Origin: Paragemmobacter kunshanensis
Lineage (GTDB): Bacteria; Pseudomonadota; Alphaproteobacteria; Rhodobacterales; Rhodobacteraceae
Assembly: GCF_011059185.1 (NCBI RefSeq)
Contig: NZ_JAALFE010000016.1
Coordinates: forward strand, 46,421-110,420
DNA: 64,000 bases
Reading direction: 5' to 3'
A program made the translations under genes and the position numbers. The notes beneath the pieces were generated by a model. It was not told where the DNA came from. It worked only from the letters and a program-made list of their open reading frames with translations, and searched no databases. Positions 7,901-17,271 of the stretch are shown one piece after another (position 1 is the stretch's first letter; each line of letters opens with the position of its first letter).

Positions 7901-8935
7901 TCAGGCACTTGCGCCGCAGACCGGGCAATCCGCCCGCCGCTTCACCGCGATCACCCGCGTCTCGGCATAAAGCGCGTCATGGATCATCAGACGGCCCTGC
8001 AACGTCTCGCCCGCCCCGGTGATCTGCTTCACCGCCTCCATCGCCATGATCGACCCGATCACCCCGGGCAGGGGCGCGGCCACCCCCGCCTCGGCGCAGG
8101 TCGGCACCATCCCCGGCGCGGGCCGCACCGGGAAGACGCATTCATAGCAGGGCGCACCGCTGGCCGGATGGAACAGCGACACCTGCCCCTCCCATTGCGT
8201 GATCGCCCCTGAAATCAAGGGCTTGCCCGCCTCCACCGCCGCCCGGTTCACCATGTAGCGCGTGTCGAAATTGTCCGTCCCGTCCAGGATCAGGTCATAA
8301 TCCGCAAACAGCGCCCGCGCCGCCGCCTCATCCAGCCGTCGGTGATAGGGGCGCAACTCGATGAACGGGTTCAGCGCCCGCAGCGCGATTTCCGCCGAAA
8401 ACACCTTCGGCATCCCGATCCGCGCATCGGCATGGATGATCTGCCGCTGCAGGTTCGATCCATCCACCATGTCATCATCGACAAAGCCCAGAACCCCGAC
8501 CCCGGCCCCCGCCAGATACAGCAGCGCAGGCGACCCCAGCCCCCCCGCTCCGATCACCAGAACCTTGGAATCCTTCAGTTTTCTCTGCCCCGGCCCGCCA
8601 ATCTCGCGCAGCATCACATGGCGCGCATAGCGGTCCAGTTCCGCCGGGCGAAAGGCCCCCGGCGCGGGTGCCGCGACCGCCTCCACCCGCCGCCGCCCGG
8701 CCACCAGCCGCAACCCCTGCCGATAGATCAGCACCAGCCCCGCCAGCAGGCCAAAGACCACCCAGCCCTCGAAATCCCCGCCGACGACGCCCGCCAAGGG
8801 ATTCTCCGCCTGCATCGGCAGATGCGCCACCATCAGGAAGGCCCACCAGATCGCCGCCAGCACCAGCCAGCGCGCCCCCCAGCCCCGCCAGCGCCCCAGC
8901 GCCCAAAGCCCGACAAACCCCAGAAGCCCGATCAT
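7901..8935 (-). CDS. ThiF/MoeB-type sulfur-carrier adenylyltransferase with N-terminal membrane segments
   Basis: A 344-residue protein. From about residue 100 it is a full E1-like ThiF/MoeB domain: GAGGLGS (129-135) for [28 protein letters not shown], and paired Cys motifs CYEC and CPVC (339-342) for zinc. Such enzymes adenylate the C-terminal glycine of MoaD or ThiS. The first 80 residues are unusual: about three hydrophobic stretches (1-15, 21-40, 57-75) suggest membrane anchoring. ATG 8935 overlaps the dut stop (ATGA), so the two are co-translated. Confidence 0.85.
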   Translation of the reverse strand: MIGLLGFVGLWALGRWRGWGARWLVLAAIWWAFLMVAHLPMQAENPLAGVVGGDFEGWVVFGLLAGLVLIYRQGLRLVAGRRRVEAVAAPAPGAFRPAELDRYARHVMLREIGGPGQRKLKDSKVLVIGAGGLGSPALLYLAGAGVGVLGFVDDDMVDGSNLQRQIIHADARIGMPKVFSAEIALRALNPFIELRPYHRRLDEAAARALFADYDLILDGTDNFDTRYMVNRAAVEAGKPLISGAITQWEGQVSLFHPASGAPCYECVFPVRPAPGMVPTCAEAGVAAPLPGVIGSIMAMEAVKQITGAGETLQGRLMIHDALYAETRVIAVKRRADCPVCGASA

Positions 8936-9396
8936 CGCTTGCCCGTCGACCCGAACCCGCCCGCGCCCCGCGCCGTATCCGACAGCGCCTCAACCACCTG
9001 AAATTGCACCTGAATCACGGGGGCCACGATCATCTGCGCGATGCGATCGCCATGATGGATCACATAAGGCTCCGCCCCCAGATTGATCAGCGCCACGCCC
9101 AAGGGCCCCCGGTAATCGCTGTCGATCGTGCCGGGCGTGTTGGGCAGCGTGATGCCATGCTTCAAGGCCAGCCCCGACCGGGGGCGGATCTGCATCTCGA
9201 AGCCTTGCGGGATTTCCACCCGCAGCCCCGTCGGCACCACGGCCCGATGCATCGGGTCCAGCGTGAAGCCACTTTCGCGATCCTCGGGCAGCAGGTTCGC
9301 CCGGATATCCGCCCCCGCCGATCCCGGCGTCTCATAGGCGGGCAGGCCGACCGTCCGGTCGGCCCAGTCCTCCCAGATCATCTTGAGGACAGTCAT
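8932..9396 (-). CDS. dut: dUTP diphosphatase
   Basis: A 154-residue trimeric dUTPase. The family motifs appear in order: [57 protein letters not shown] and the C-terminal [10 protein letters not shown]-loop-like tail. It hydrolyses dUTP to dUMP and pyrophosphate, keeping uracil out of DNA and feeding thymidylate synthesis. I chose ATG 9396 over a TTG at 9402. It follows coaBC by 64 bases and overlaps the moeB-like gene by 4; coaBC-dut neighbourhood is widespread. Confidence 0.95.
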   Translation of the reverse strand: MTVLKMIWEDWADRTVGLPAYETPGSAGADIRANLLPEDRESGFTLDPMHRAVVPTGLRVEIPQGFEMQIRPRSGLALKHGITLPNTPGTIDSDYRGPLGVALINLGAEPYVIHHGDRIAQMIVAPVIQVQFQVVEALSDTARGAGGFGSTGKR

Positions 9397-9460
9397 GCCC
9401 AACCCCTTGCAAGACCAGACTTTTTCGAAAACTTTCGCAAAATTCCCCGACGGGTTCCGG

Positions 9461-10657
9461 TCACGCCAGCGCCTCCGCGATGCGCTGCGCCAGCCGCCGC
9501 GCCACCTCGTCCTTGGGCAGGCGCGGCCAGTCCTCCACCCCCGAGGCGGTGATCAGCGTCACCGCATTCTCTGCCCCGCCCATGATCCCCGTCGCGGGCG
9601 ATACGTCATTGGCCACGATCCAGTCACAGCCCTTGCGCGCCCGTTTCGCCTGCGCATGGGCCAGCACGTCATCCGTCTCGGCGGCAAAGCCCACCACCAG
9701 ACGCGGCCGCCGGTCCGTCGATTGCGCCACCGATTTCAGGATGTCGGGGTTTTCGGCAAATTCCAGAACGGGCAGGGCGGCCCCTGCCATCTTCTTGATC
9801 TTGTGGCCGGATTCATTGGCCACCCGCCAATCCGCCACCGCCGCCGCCATCACGGCGGCTTCCGCTGGCAGCGCCGCCTCCACCGCCTCCAGCATCTCGC
9901 GCGCGGTTTCCACCCGCACCACCTGCACCCCCTCCGGCGCTGGCACCGCCGCAGGCCCCGTCACGAACGTCACCCGCGCCCCCAGATCGCGCAGTGCCCC
10001 CGCAATCGCCGTGCCCTGCGCGCCCGAAGATCGGTTGGCGATATAGCGCACCGGGTCGATGGGTTCATGCGTCGGCCCGGATGTCACCAGCACATGCCGC
10101 CCCGCCAGCGGCCCGGCGGCCAGCGCGCCCCGGATCGCGGCAAGGATCGCCGCAGGCTCCGCCATCCGCCCCGGCCCGTATTCGCCGCAGGCCATCTCGC
10201 CCTCATCCGGCCCGACAAGGCGGACCCCATCCCCTTGCAATGTCGCGATATTTCGCTGCGTGGCCGGATGCTGCCACATCCGCACATTCATCGCAGGCGC
10301 CACCATCACCGGCGTATCCGTCGCCAGAAGCAGGGTAGAGGCCAGATCATCCGCCCGCCCCTGCGCCATCTTCGCCATCAGATCCGCCGTTGCCGGGGCC
10401 ACGACCAGCAGGTCGGCCACGCGCGACAGCTGGATATGGCCCATCTCGGCCTCATCCGTCAGGTCGAACAACTGCGTGAAGACCTTCTCGCCCGCCAGCG
10501 CCGAAACCGAAAGCGGCGTCACGAATTCCGCCCCCGCCTTTGTCAGCACCGGCGTCACCGCCGCGCCCTCCTTGCGCAGAAGGCGGATCAGTTCCAGCGC
10601 CTTGTAGGCGGCGATGCCGCCGCCGATGATCAGAAGAATGCGCTTGTCGGCCAGCAT
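9461..10657 (-). CDS. coaBC: bifunctional phosphopantothenoylcysteine decarboxylase / phosphopantothenate-cysteine ligase
   Basis: A 398-residue fusion. The N-terminal CoaC flavoprotein half shows GGGIAAYKA, a GHIQLSR histidine, the substrate clamp motif APAMN and the catalytic-Cys loop [16 protein letters not shown]. The C-terminal CoaB half shows [21 protein letters not shown] and VGFAAET. Together they make 4-phosphopantetheine from phosphopantothenate, cysteine and CTP for coenzyme A. Length is normal. It lies 85 bases below chaN in the rpoH-chaN-coaBC-dut series. Confidence 0.95.
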   Translation of the reverse strand: MLADKRILLIIGGGIAAYKALELIRLLRKEGAAVTPVLTKAGAEFVTPLSVSALAGEKVFTQLFDLTDEAEMGHIQLSRVADLLVVAPATADLMAKMAQGRADDLASTLLLATDTPVMVAPAMNVRMWQHPATQRNIATLQGDGVRLVGPDEGEMACGEYGPGRMAEPAAILAAIRGALAAGPLAGRHVLVTSGPTHEPIDPVRYIANRSSGAQGTAIAGALRDLGARVTFVTGPAAVPAPEGVQVVRVETAREMLEAVEAALPAEAAVMAAAVADWRVANESGHKIKKMAGAALPVLEFAENPDILKSVAQSTDRRPRLVVGFAAETDDVLAHAQAKRARKGCDWIVANDVSPATGIMGGAENAVTLITASGVEDWPRLPKDEVARRLAQRIAEALA

Positions 10658-10742
10658 CGGAAGGCTCCGCTTGTCCTGTCAGCCCATGGTGTAGGGAAGC
10701 GCGGGCGCAAACTCAACCGCGCATGACGGGCCTCAGCCCGCC

Positions 10743-11564
10743 TCAGCCCTCGGTCGATCCGAAGGCGGCGCAGGGATCGCCGCGCGATGCGACGCCATCC
10801 GTCAGGATCCACAGATGATGCGGCGGACGCCCGACGGGCACCTGTTCCACCTGCCCGATGGAAAGCACCGTCACCCCCGGCGCGGCCCCGCGGATCAGCG
10901 CCGGCACGCCGATATCGGTGCGCGCATGTTCCACCCCGGTGATTACCGCAACCGGCCCGCCGGTTTCCCGCAGCGCCGCCAGCGCCGCCCGCGCCAGCGC
11001 CGCATCGCGCAGGCGCTGTGCCTGCACCATGCCTGCCATCGCCTCGGCCGGAAGGGCAAAGCAATGGGCGGCCAGCAGGTCCTGCTCGCGCTCTGCCTGC
11101 ACGGCATCGGGATAGGGCTCGCTCAGCCCGAAACGCGCCGCCTCCGCCCCGAAGACGGCCGCCGCGCCCTCTTGCGTGGCCCGCCGCACCTCATCGCGCG
11201 GCACGTCGCCCGCATAGATGCGCGCCCCGGGAACGGCGGTGAACAGGGGGTGATACATGTCGAAATCCGGCCAGCCCCGCGCCTCCCACTGGGTCGCAGA
11301 CTCGACCGCCTCGGCATCCGACAGATCCTCGGGCAGCGCGGCCACATGATCGGGCAGCAGCATCTCGAAGACAATCGCCGCCGGCGCGATGGCGCGCAGG
11401 GCGCGCGCCTGATTGCGGTGATGCGCCGGGTTGTCATGCACCTCGCCCAGCACCACGATATCGACATCGGGAAGGCTGTCCAGCGCATCCGGCCCGATCT
11501 CACGCGCGGCGGCCGCACCGCCAAGGTGCAGCGCCAGCAGGGCAGAGATCAGAAGCCGCGTCAT
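10743..11564 (-). CDS. ChaN-family periplasmic haem-binding-type protein
   Basis: A 273-residue exported protein. Residues 1-20 (MTRLLISALLALHLGGAAAA) form a signal peptide, without an obvious lipobox Cys. The family hallmark LGEVHDNPAHHRNQ follows at about residue 39. ChaN-family proteins bind haem in Campylobacter homologues, but the cellular role is not settled. ATG 11564 overlaps the rpoH stop by 4 bases (ATGA), so its translation is coupled to the sigma factor. This ties it to the stress regulon controlled at the rpoH promoter. Confidence 0.75.
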   Translation of the reverse strand: MTRLLISALLALHLGGAAAAREIGPDALDSLPDVDIVVLGEVHDNPAHHRNQARALRAIAPAAIVFEMLLPDHVAALPEDLSDAEAVESATQWEARGWPDFDMYHPLFTAVPGARIYAGDVPRDEVRRATQEGAAAVFGAEAARFGLSEPYPDAVQAEREQDLLAAHCFALPAEAMAGMVQAQRLRDAALARAALAALRETGGPVAVITGVEHARTDIGVPALIRGAAPGVTVLSIGQVEQVPVGRPPHHLWILTDGVASRGDPCAAFGSTEG

Positions 11565-12439
11565 GCCAGCAACGCATAAACCTCGCGCGACTGTGCTTCA
11601 AGGCTGCGGCGCATCTTGGCAAAGGCAGCGGCTTCAAGTTGCCGAACCCGTTCCTTGGAAAGCCCCAGCTCCTCGCCCAGCGATTCCAGCGTGCGGCCCT
11701 CATCCTTCAGCTTGCGTTCGGCCACGATATAGCGTTCCCGCGCGTTCAGCGCCTGCATCGCCGAAACCAGCCAGGTCCGCAGCCGTTCGGCATCATGCGC
11801 GCCTTCCACCGCCTCGGCGGCCTGCACGCCATCATCCTCCAGCGCGTCGATCCATTCGCGCCCGTCCTCATCCGACGATTGCGTGGCATTGAGCGAGAAG
11901 TCCGATCCCGACAGCCGCCCCTCCATCATCTCCACATCCGCCAGGGGCACGCCGACCTCGGTCGCTACCATCTGGCGCAGCTGGAACTGGTCCAGCGTTT
12001 CGCCCCGCGCCGCCGCCTCGCGCTCCAGTTTCGCCTGAACACGGCGCAGGTTGAAGAAAAGCGCCTTCTGGCTGCTGGTCGAACCCGTCCGCACCATGGA
12101 CCAGTTCCGCATCACGTAATCCTGGATGGAGGCCTTGATCCACCACACCGCATAGGTGGAAAACCGCACGCCGCGATCCGGGTCGAACTTGTCGGCGGCC
12201 TTCATCAGGCCAAGGCTTGCCTCCTGGATCAGATCGTTCATCGGCGCGCCATAGCGGCGGAATTTCGCGGCCATGCTGATCGCCAGCCGCATATAGGCCG
12301 TCACCAGCCGATGCAGCGCCTGTTCGTCGCGCTGGTCGCGCCAGGCATAGGCCAGCCGCAATTCCGTTTCCGCATCCAGCAATTCCGCCCGCATCGCTTG
12401 GCGCGACATGGTTTGGTCGGTATATCCGTCGAGCGCCAT
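11561..12439 (-). CDS. rpoH: alternative sigma factor RpoH (RpoHII-like)
   Basis: A 292-residue sigma-70 family protein. Region 2 reads FDPDRGVRFSTYAVWWIKASIQDYV; the RpoH-box type segment QKALFFNLRR follows; region 4 has the helix-turn-helix LGLSKERVRQLEAAAFAKMR. Alphaproteobacteria often carry two RpoH proteins; the N-terminus and promoter resemble RpoHII of Rhodobacter, which serves the singlet-oxygen response. ATG 12439 has a G-rich Shine-Dalgarno; the longer frame to 12610 runs back through the promoter. It heads the rpoH-chaN-coaBC-dut operon. Confidence 0.9.
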   Translation of the reverse strand: MALDGYTDQTMSRQAMRAELLDAETELRLAYAWRDQRDEQALHRLVTAYMRLAISMAAKFRRYGAPMNDLIQEASLGLMKAADKFDPDRGVRFSTYAVWWIKASIQDYVMRNWSMVRTGSTSSQKALFFNLRRVQAKLEREAAARGETLDQFQLRQMVATEVGVPLADVEMMEGRLSGSDFSLNATQSSDEDGREWIDALEDDGVQAAEAVEGAHDAERLRTWLVSAMQALNARERYIVAERKLKDEGRTLESLGEELGLSKERVRQLEAAAFAKMRRSLEAQSREVYALLA

Positions 12440-12489
12440 TTCGAACCCCCAGTCAGATAACGCGCATCGGCATTCTTGCCGTTTTGAGA

Positions 12490-12519
12490 TTGATACGAGG
12501 CTCCGACGTGGCTGGATCA
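12490..12519 (-). promoter_or_regulatory. RpoE (group IV sigma)-type promoter for rpoH
   Basis: On the minus strand TGATCC (12519-12514) is followed by exactly 18 bases and TATCAA (12495-12490), about 50 bases before the rpoH start. TGATCC-N18-TA is the RpoE promoter pattern I recall for Rhodobacter sphaeroides, where rpoHII is a known RpoE target. The site overlaps the 5-prime end of the divergent cobU frame. Confidence 0.6.
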
Positions 12520-13068
12520 CCCGCAGACGCAATAAAATTGCTGGCCGACATCTCCTTCGTTGTCGGAGGCGCAAGGTCAGGCAAATCCCGCCTTGCCGAA
12601 GGTCTGGCAATGGGCAGCGGCCTGACCCGCCGCTACATCGCCACCGCGCAGGCCTGGGATGACGAAATGCGCGACCGCATCGCCCGCCACCGCGCCGATC
12701 GGGGGGCCGGTTGGATCACGGTCGAAGCGCCCCTTGATCTGGCCGCCGCGCTTGCCGGGGCGCGCGAGGGTGAAGTCGTGCTGATCGACTGCGCCACCCT
12801 CTGGCTGTCGAACCACCTCCTTGCCGAACACGATCTCGAGTCCGAGACATCCACCTTCCTCAGCGCCCTTGCCGCCTGCCCGGCCCCGGTGGTGGTTGTG
12901 TCGAACGAGGTTGGCTGGGGCATCGTGCCGGAAAACGCGCTGGCCCGCGCCTTCCGCGATGCCCAGGGCCGCCTGAACCAGCAGATCGCGGCAAGGGCGG
13001 GGCTGGTGGTCGGCGTCATGGCGGGATTGCCCATGGTGCTGAAGGGGCAGCTTCCGCCATGGATGTGA
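12508..13068 (+). CDS. cobU: adenosylcobinamide kinase / adenosylcobinamide-phosphate guanylyltransferase
   Basis: A CobU-type P-loop enzyme that phosphorylates adenosylcobinamide and then attaches GMP in lower-ligand assembly of cobalamin. The P-loop is GGARSGKSRLAE near the N-terminus, followed by RRYIATAQAWDDEMRDRI and VVSNEVGWGIVPENALARAFRD. The start is uncertain: the frame has no ATG. I chose GTG 12508 (186 aa, GAGG upstream); TTG 12538 would give 176 aa, closer to the family, and 12484 is a TTG within the rpoH promoter. Overlaps the next gene by 10 bases. Confidence 0.88.
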   Translation: MAGSPADAIKLLADISFVVGGARSGKSRLAEGLAMGSGLTRRYIATAQAWDDEMRDRIARHRADRGAGWITVEAPLDLAAALAGAREGEVVLIDCATLWLSNHLLAEHDLESETSTFLSALAACPAPVVVVSNEVGWGIVPENALARAFRDAQGRLNQQIAARAGLVVGVMAGLPMVLKGQLPPWM

Positions 13069-13643
13069 CGCGCCTCTGGTGGGTCCGCCACGGGCCGACG
13101 CATGAACAAGCGATGGTCGGCTGGCGCGACGTGCCGGCCGACCTGTCCGACCACGAAACCATCGCGCGCCTGAACGCCCACCTCCCGCAGGACGCGCTCC
13201 TCGTCTCCTCCGACCTGATCCGCGCCACCGCCACCGCCGACGCGCTGGCACAGGGCCGCCACCGCCTGCCCCCCCACCCCGGCCTGCGCGAGCTTCACTT
13301 CGGCGACTGGGACGGCCAGACCTGGGACGCCATCGCCAAGACCCATCCCGAACTCACCTTCGCCTATTGGGACGATCCGGGCGACCACCGCCCCCCGAAC
13401 GGCGAAAGCTGGAACGAAGCCGCCGCCCGCGTCTCTGCCGCGACCGATGCCCTCGTCACCGCCCATCCGGGCCGCGATATCATCGTCATCGCCCATTTCG
13501 GCGCGATCCTGACGCAAGTCCAGCGCGCCAGGGGCTGCGCCCCCGTGGACGTCTTCGCCCACCGCATCGACAACCTTTCCGTCACCCGGATCGACCGCCA
13601 CGCCACCGGCTGGGATATCATCGCCATCAATCACCGCCCGTGA
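13059..13643 (+). CDS. histidine phosphatase family protein, probable alpha-ribazole phosphatase
   Basis: A 194-residue member of the phosphoglycerate-mutase-like superfamily. The catalytic RHG occurs at the N-terminus (WWVRHGPTHEQAM), and the second histidine lies in VIAHFGAIL. CobC removes the 5-prime phosphate of alpha-ribazole phosphate late in cobalamin synthesis; the 10-base overlap with cobU makes that job likely, but sequence alone only proves a phosphatase. A terminator was not evident before the next gene. Confidence 0.78.
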   Translation: MDVTRLWWVRHGPTHEQAMVGWRDVPADLSDHETIARLNAHLPQDALLVSSDLIRATATADALAQGRHRLPPHPGLRELHFGDWDGQTWDAIAKTHPELTFAYWDDPGDHRPPNGESWNEAAARVSAATDALVTAHPGRDIIVIAHFGAILTQVQRARGCAPVDVFAHRIDNLSVTRIDRHATGWDIIAINHRP

Positions 13644-13718
13644 TGATCAAACCCACAAATCGCCATTTGGCAGGACAGCACGGCTGACCTACCCTCGCCC
13701 AAAACCAAGGGGAACATA

Positions 13719-14591
13719 ATGACCTACGATCTCGTCATCGGCGACCGCGCCTATAGCTCGTGGAGCCTGCGCGGCTGGCTCTTCTTCGATGCCTTCGGCA
13801 TCCCGGTGAAACTGCACCGCGCGCGGCTTTATACCGACGAACTCCCCACCCTGCTGAAACAACTCCACCCCGCCCGCACCGCCCCCACGATGCGCACCCC
13901 CGAAGGTGCCGTAGTCCCCGAAACCATCGCCATTGCCGAGGAACTGGCCACCCGCCACCCCGAGGCCGGGCTCTGGCCGCGCGACCCCAAGGCCCGCGCC
14001 ATCGCCCGCGCGGTCTCGGCGGAAATGCATGCAGGCTTCACCGCGCTGCGGTCGCATTGCCCGATGAACCTGCGCGTCAGCTATACCGACTGCGCCCCGC
14101 CCGACGCCGTGCTGGCCGATCTCGCCCGGCTCGACACGATCTGGACCTGGGCGCGCCGCGAAACGGGAAGCACCACCCCGTGGCTCTGTGGCGATTACAG
14201 CGCCGCCGATGCCATGTTCGCCCCGGTGGCGACCCGCATCGCCACCTACAACCTGCCGGTGACGCCTGCGGCGATGGACTATGTGACCGCCCATCTCGCC
14301 CACCCCTCCTTCCGCCGCTGGCGCGCGATGGGCATGGTCGATGGCGCGGATCAGGATTTCTACCGCCGCGACTATCCCACCCGCCCCTGGCCCGGGCCAA
14401 CCCCGCTTCCGGCCCGCGCGGTGGACGGGACCGATACCGAAAACAGCCTCTGCCCCTATTCCGGCACCCCCGTCACCCATGCGCTGGAACTGGATGGCCG
14501 CCGCTTCGGCTTCTGCAACGCCTTCTGCCGCGACAAGACCGTGGCCGATCCCGAAGCCTGGCCCGCCTTCATGGCGATTTACCGTTCGTAA
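13719..14591 (+). CDS. glutathione S-transferase family protein with C-terminal Cys-cluster tail
   Basis: A 290-residue protein. The N-terminal thioredoxin-like half begins YDLVIGDRAYSSWSLRGWL, with the SSWS segment typical of maleylacetoacetate-isomerase-like and related GSTs, and PEGAVVPETIAIAEEL for glutathione binding. The all-alpha half follows to about 225. The last 46 residues add a module with C245 (CPYSGTPV), C266 and C270 (FGFCNAFC), resembling TRASH/YHS-like metal-binding folds. That tail is not part of ordinary GSTs. Substrate unknown. Confidence 0.8.
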   Translation: MTYDLVIGDRAYSSWSLRGWLFFDAFGIPVKLHRARLYTDELPTLLKQLHPARTAPTMRTPEGAVVPETIAIAEELATRHPEAGLWPRDPKARAIARAVSAEMHAGFTALRSHCPMNLRVSYTDCAPPDAVLADLARLDTIWTWARRETGSTTPWLCGDYSAADAMFAPVATRIATYNLPVTPAAMDYVTAHLAHPSFRRWRAMGMVDGADQDFYRRDYPTRPWPGPTPLPARAVDGTDTENSLCPYSGTPVTHALELDGRRFGFCNAFCRDKTVADPEAWPAFMAIYRS

Positions 14592-14636
14592 ACCATTCCC
14601 GCCCTATGCCTGAGGCCGGGGCAAAGGGCGGGACAG

Positions 14637-16151
14637 ATGCTGGCACGGGCCTATACGGTGGCCTTCGAAGGGGTCGAGGCGCGGATGGTCGAGGTGCAAT
14701 GCGCCGTCGCCCCCGGCATGCCCTATTTCGGCGTCGTGGGCCTGCCCGACAAGGCCGTGTCCGAGGCCAAGGAACGCGTCCGCGCCGCGCTTGCGGCCAT
14801 GTCCATCGCGCTGCCCTCGCGCCGGATCATCGTCAATCTCTCACCCGCCGACCTGCCCAAGGAAGGCTCGCATTTCGACCTGCCCATCGCGCTGGCGCTT
14901 CTCGCCGCGCTCGAGATCATCCCCCGCGATACGGTCGAGGCGACGGTCGCGCTGGGCGAATTGTCGCTCGATGGCCGCCTGATCGCCGTGGCCGGGGCGC
15001 TGCCCGCCGCCATGGCCGCCGCGGAAGAGGACCGCGCCCTCCTTTGCCCCCGCGCCTCGGGGGCCGAGGCGGCCTGGGTCGGCGCGGTGCAGGTCCTTGC
15101 CGCCGCCTCGCTGGATGAGGTGGTCCGCCACTATACCGGCCAGACACCCCTCACCCCCGCCGAAGCGGGCGAGGTGACCCCCGACCCCAGCCCCCGCGAC
15201 CTGCGCGAGGTCAAGGGTCAGGAACGCGCCAAGCGCGCGCTGGAAATCGCCGCCGCAGGCCGCCACCACATGCTGATGATCGGCACGCCCGGTTCGGGCA
15301 AATCCATGCTCGCCGCCCGCCTGCCCGGCATCCTGCCGCCCCTTTCGGCGGCCGAGGCGCTGGAAACCTCCATGATCCATTCGCTGGCGGGACTGATCAC
15401 CGAAGGCGGCATCTCGCGCGCGCGGCCCTTCCGCGAACCGCATCACACCGCCTCCATGGCCGCCATCGTCGGCGGCGGCAAGGGTGCCAAACCCGGCGAG
15501 ATCAGCCTTGCGCATAACGGGGTGCTGTTTCTGGACGAATTCCCCGAATTCGCCCGCCCCGTGCTGGAAACCCTGCGCCAGCCCATCGAAACCGGCGAGG
15601 TGGTGGTGGCCCGCGCCAATGCCCATGTCCGCTATCCCTGCCGTTTCCTGCTGATCGCCGCCGCCAATCCCTGCAAATGCGGCTACCTCACCGATCCGGC
15701 CCGCGCCTGCACCCGCGCCCCCGTCTGCGGCGAGGATTACCTCGGCCGCATCTCTGGCCCGCTGATGGACCGCTTTGATCTGCGGGTCGAGGCCCCCCCC
15801 GTGGCCTGGCAGGATCTCGACCTGCCGCCCACGGGCGACAGTTCGGCCACCGTGGCCGCCCGCGTCGCCCAGGCGCGCGCGCGGCAATCCGCCCGCTTTG
15901 CCGATCACCCCAGGCTGCGGGTGAATGCGGATATGGAGGGCCGGCTTCTGGAAGAAGCCGCCAGCCCCGATGCCGAAGGGCGCGACTTCCTTTCCCGCGC
16001 CGCCGATCGTTTCGGGCTGACGGCGCGCGGCTATCACCGCATCCTGCGCGTCGCCCGCACCATCGCCGATCTCGACGGCAGCGCCACCGTCCGCCGCCCC
16101 CATATCGCCGAGGCGGTGGGCTACCGGCTGGTTATTGGAACCCACGGCTGA
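14637..16151 (+). CDS. comM: YifB/ComM-family magnesium-chelatase-like AAA+ ATPase
   Basis: A 504-residue protein of normal length. The N-terminal Lon-protease-like (S5-fold) domain (to about 165) is followed by the AAA+ domain with Walker A GTPGSGKSM and Walker B LFLDEFPEF, then the Cys-rich insertion NPCKCGYLTDP and VCGEDY, and a C-terminal lid. ComM acts as a hexameric branch-migration helicase in integration of incoming DNA during natural transformation in gammaproteobacteria. Presence of the gene does not show competence here. It ends convergently with gshB. Confidence 0.9.
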   Translation: MLARAYTVAFEGVEARMVEVQCAVAPGMPYFGVVGLPDKAVSEAKERVRAALAAMSIALPSRRIIVNLSPADLPKEGSHFDLPIALALLAALEIIPRDTVEATVALGELSLDGRLIAVAGALPAAMAAAEEDRALLCPRASGAEAAWVGAVQVLAAASLDEVVRHYTGQTPLTPAEAGEVTPDPSPRDLREVKGQERAKRALEIAAAGRHHMLMIGTPGSGKSMLAARLPGILPPLSAAEALETSMIHSLAGLITEGGISRARPFREPHHTASMAAIVGGGKGAKPGEISLAHNGVLFLDEFPEFARPVLETLRQPIETGEVVVARANAHVRYPCRFLLIAAANPCKCGYLTDPARACTRAPVCGEDYLGRISGPLMDRFDLRVEAPPVAWQDLDLPPTGDSSATVAARVAQARARQSARFADHPRLRVNADMEGRLLEEAASPDAEGRDFLSRAADRFGLTARGYHRILRVARTIADLDGSATVRRPHIAEAVGYRLVIGTHG

Positions 16152-16157
16152 AGGCAC

Positions 16158-16263
16158 GAATTTTCTGCGAAAATTCTGGGCGTCGCCCTGCTGGGGAAAC
16201 CGTTGCCGAAAGGATCAGCCTGTTCCCGTTCGGGAACAGGCCCCGAATTTTCGCAGAAAATTC
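16158..16263. terminator. three-hairpin intergenic block between convergent comM and gshB
   Basis: Hairpin 1 at 16158-16176 (GAATTTTC/GAAAATTC, loop TGC), hairpin 2 at 16219-16240 (CCTGTTCCCG/CGGGAACAGG, 2-nt loop), hairpin 3 at 16245-16263, which is the exact reverse complement of hairpin 1. The pair could also form a long-range 19-bp stem. Between two convergent genes this suits a bidirectional terminator. Confidence 0.7.
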
Positions 16264-16269
16264 GCCCTT

Positions 16270-17214
16270 TCAGACGGCGCGTCTTGCCTCGATGGCCTGC
16301 CAGATCCGCTCGGCACCATTGGTGCCGTCAAAGCGTTCCAGTTCCTGCAGCCCGGTGGGCGAGGTCACGTTGATCTCGGTCAGCCAGTCGCCGATCACGT
16401 CGATCCCCACGAAGACCTGCCCCTTCTCGCGCAAGAGCGGGCCGATGCGCGCGCAGATCTCGCGGTCGCGTTCCGTCAGCCCGATCTTCTCGGGCCGCCC
16501 GCCCACATGCATGTTCGACCGCGTCTCCCCCGCCTGCGGCACCCGGTTGATCGCGCCGATCGGTTCGCCATCCACAAGGATCACGCGCTTGTCCCCCTGG
16601 GCGACGGCGGGCAGGAATTTCTGCACGATCAGCGGCTCCCGGCTCATGCCCGTGAACAGCTCGTGCAGCGAGGCGAGGTTGCGGTCATTCGGATCCAGCC
16701 GGAACACGCCCGCCCCGCCATTGCCGTAAAGCGGCTTCAGGATGATGTCGCCATGGCGGGCCTTGAAGGCGCGGATCGTGGCCAGATCCCGGGCAATCGC
16801 CGTGGGCGGGGTGAGATCGGGAAAACGCAGCACCAGAAGCTTTTCGGGATAGTTGCGCACCCAGAACGGATCGTTCACCACAAGCGTGCGGGGATGGATC
16901 AGTTCCAGCAGATGGGTGGTCGTGATATAGCCCATGTCGAAGGGCGGATCCTGCCGAAGCCAGACCACATCGAACTCCGACAGGTCGACTTCGGTCTCCT
17001 CGCCATAGCTGACATGATTGCCGATCTCGCGCCGCAGTTCGATGGGCCAGCCCCGCGCGATCACCCGCCCCTCGACAAAGGCCAGCCGGTCCGGCGTGTA
17101 GAAGAACAGGGAATGCCCGCGCGCCTGCGCCTCCAGCGCGATCCGGAAGGTGGAATCCGCATTGATGTTGACCGCGCCGATCGGGTCCATCTGCAGGGCG
17201 ACCTTGAGGGGCAT
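16270..17214 (-). CDS. gshB: glutathione synthetase
   Basis: A 314-residue ATP-grasp ligase that joins glycine to gamma-glutamylcysteine. It begins with the GshB signature [21 protein letters not shown], and shows [15 protein letters not shown] for ATP binding and [17 protein letters not shown] at the C-terminal end, which is highly conserved in GshB. ATG 17214 fits the family start. It is the last gene of an apparent rsmI-yraN-gshB series on the minus strand, but a 260-base gap with a hexanucleotide repeat lies between it and yraN. Confidence 0.95.
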   Translation of the reverse strand: MPLKVALQMDPIGAVNINADSTFRIALEAQARGHSLFFYTPDRLAFVEGRVIARGWPIELRREIGNHVSYGEETEVDLSEFDVVWLRQDPPFDMGYITTTHLLELIHPRTLVVNDPFWVRNYPEKLLVLRFPDLTPPTAIARDLATIRAFKARHGDIILKPLYGNGGAGVFRLDPNDRNLASLHELFTGMSREPLIVQKFLPAVAQGDKRVILVDGEPIGAINRVPQAGETRSNMHVGGRPEKIGLTERDREICARIGPLLREKGQVFVGIDVIGDWLTEINVTSPTGLQELERFDGTNGAERIWQAIEARRAV

Positions 17215-17271
17215 CTTTCACTCCGCGCTGTGTTCGCCCCTTGATGGCGCATCACCGGGCGGGATGCAATT

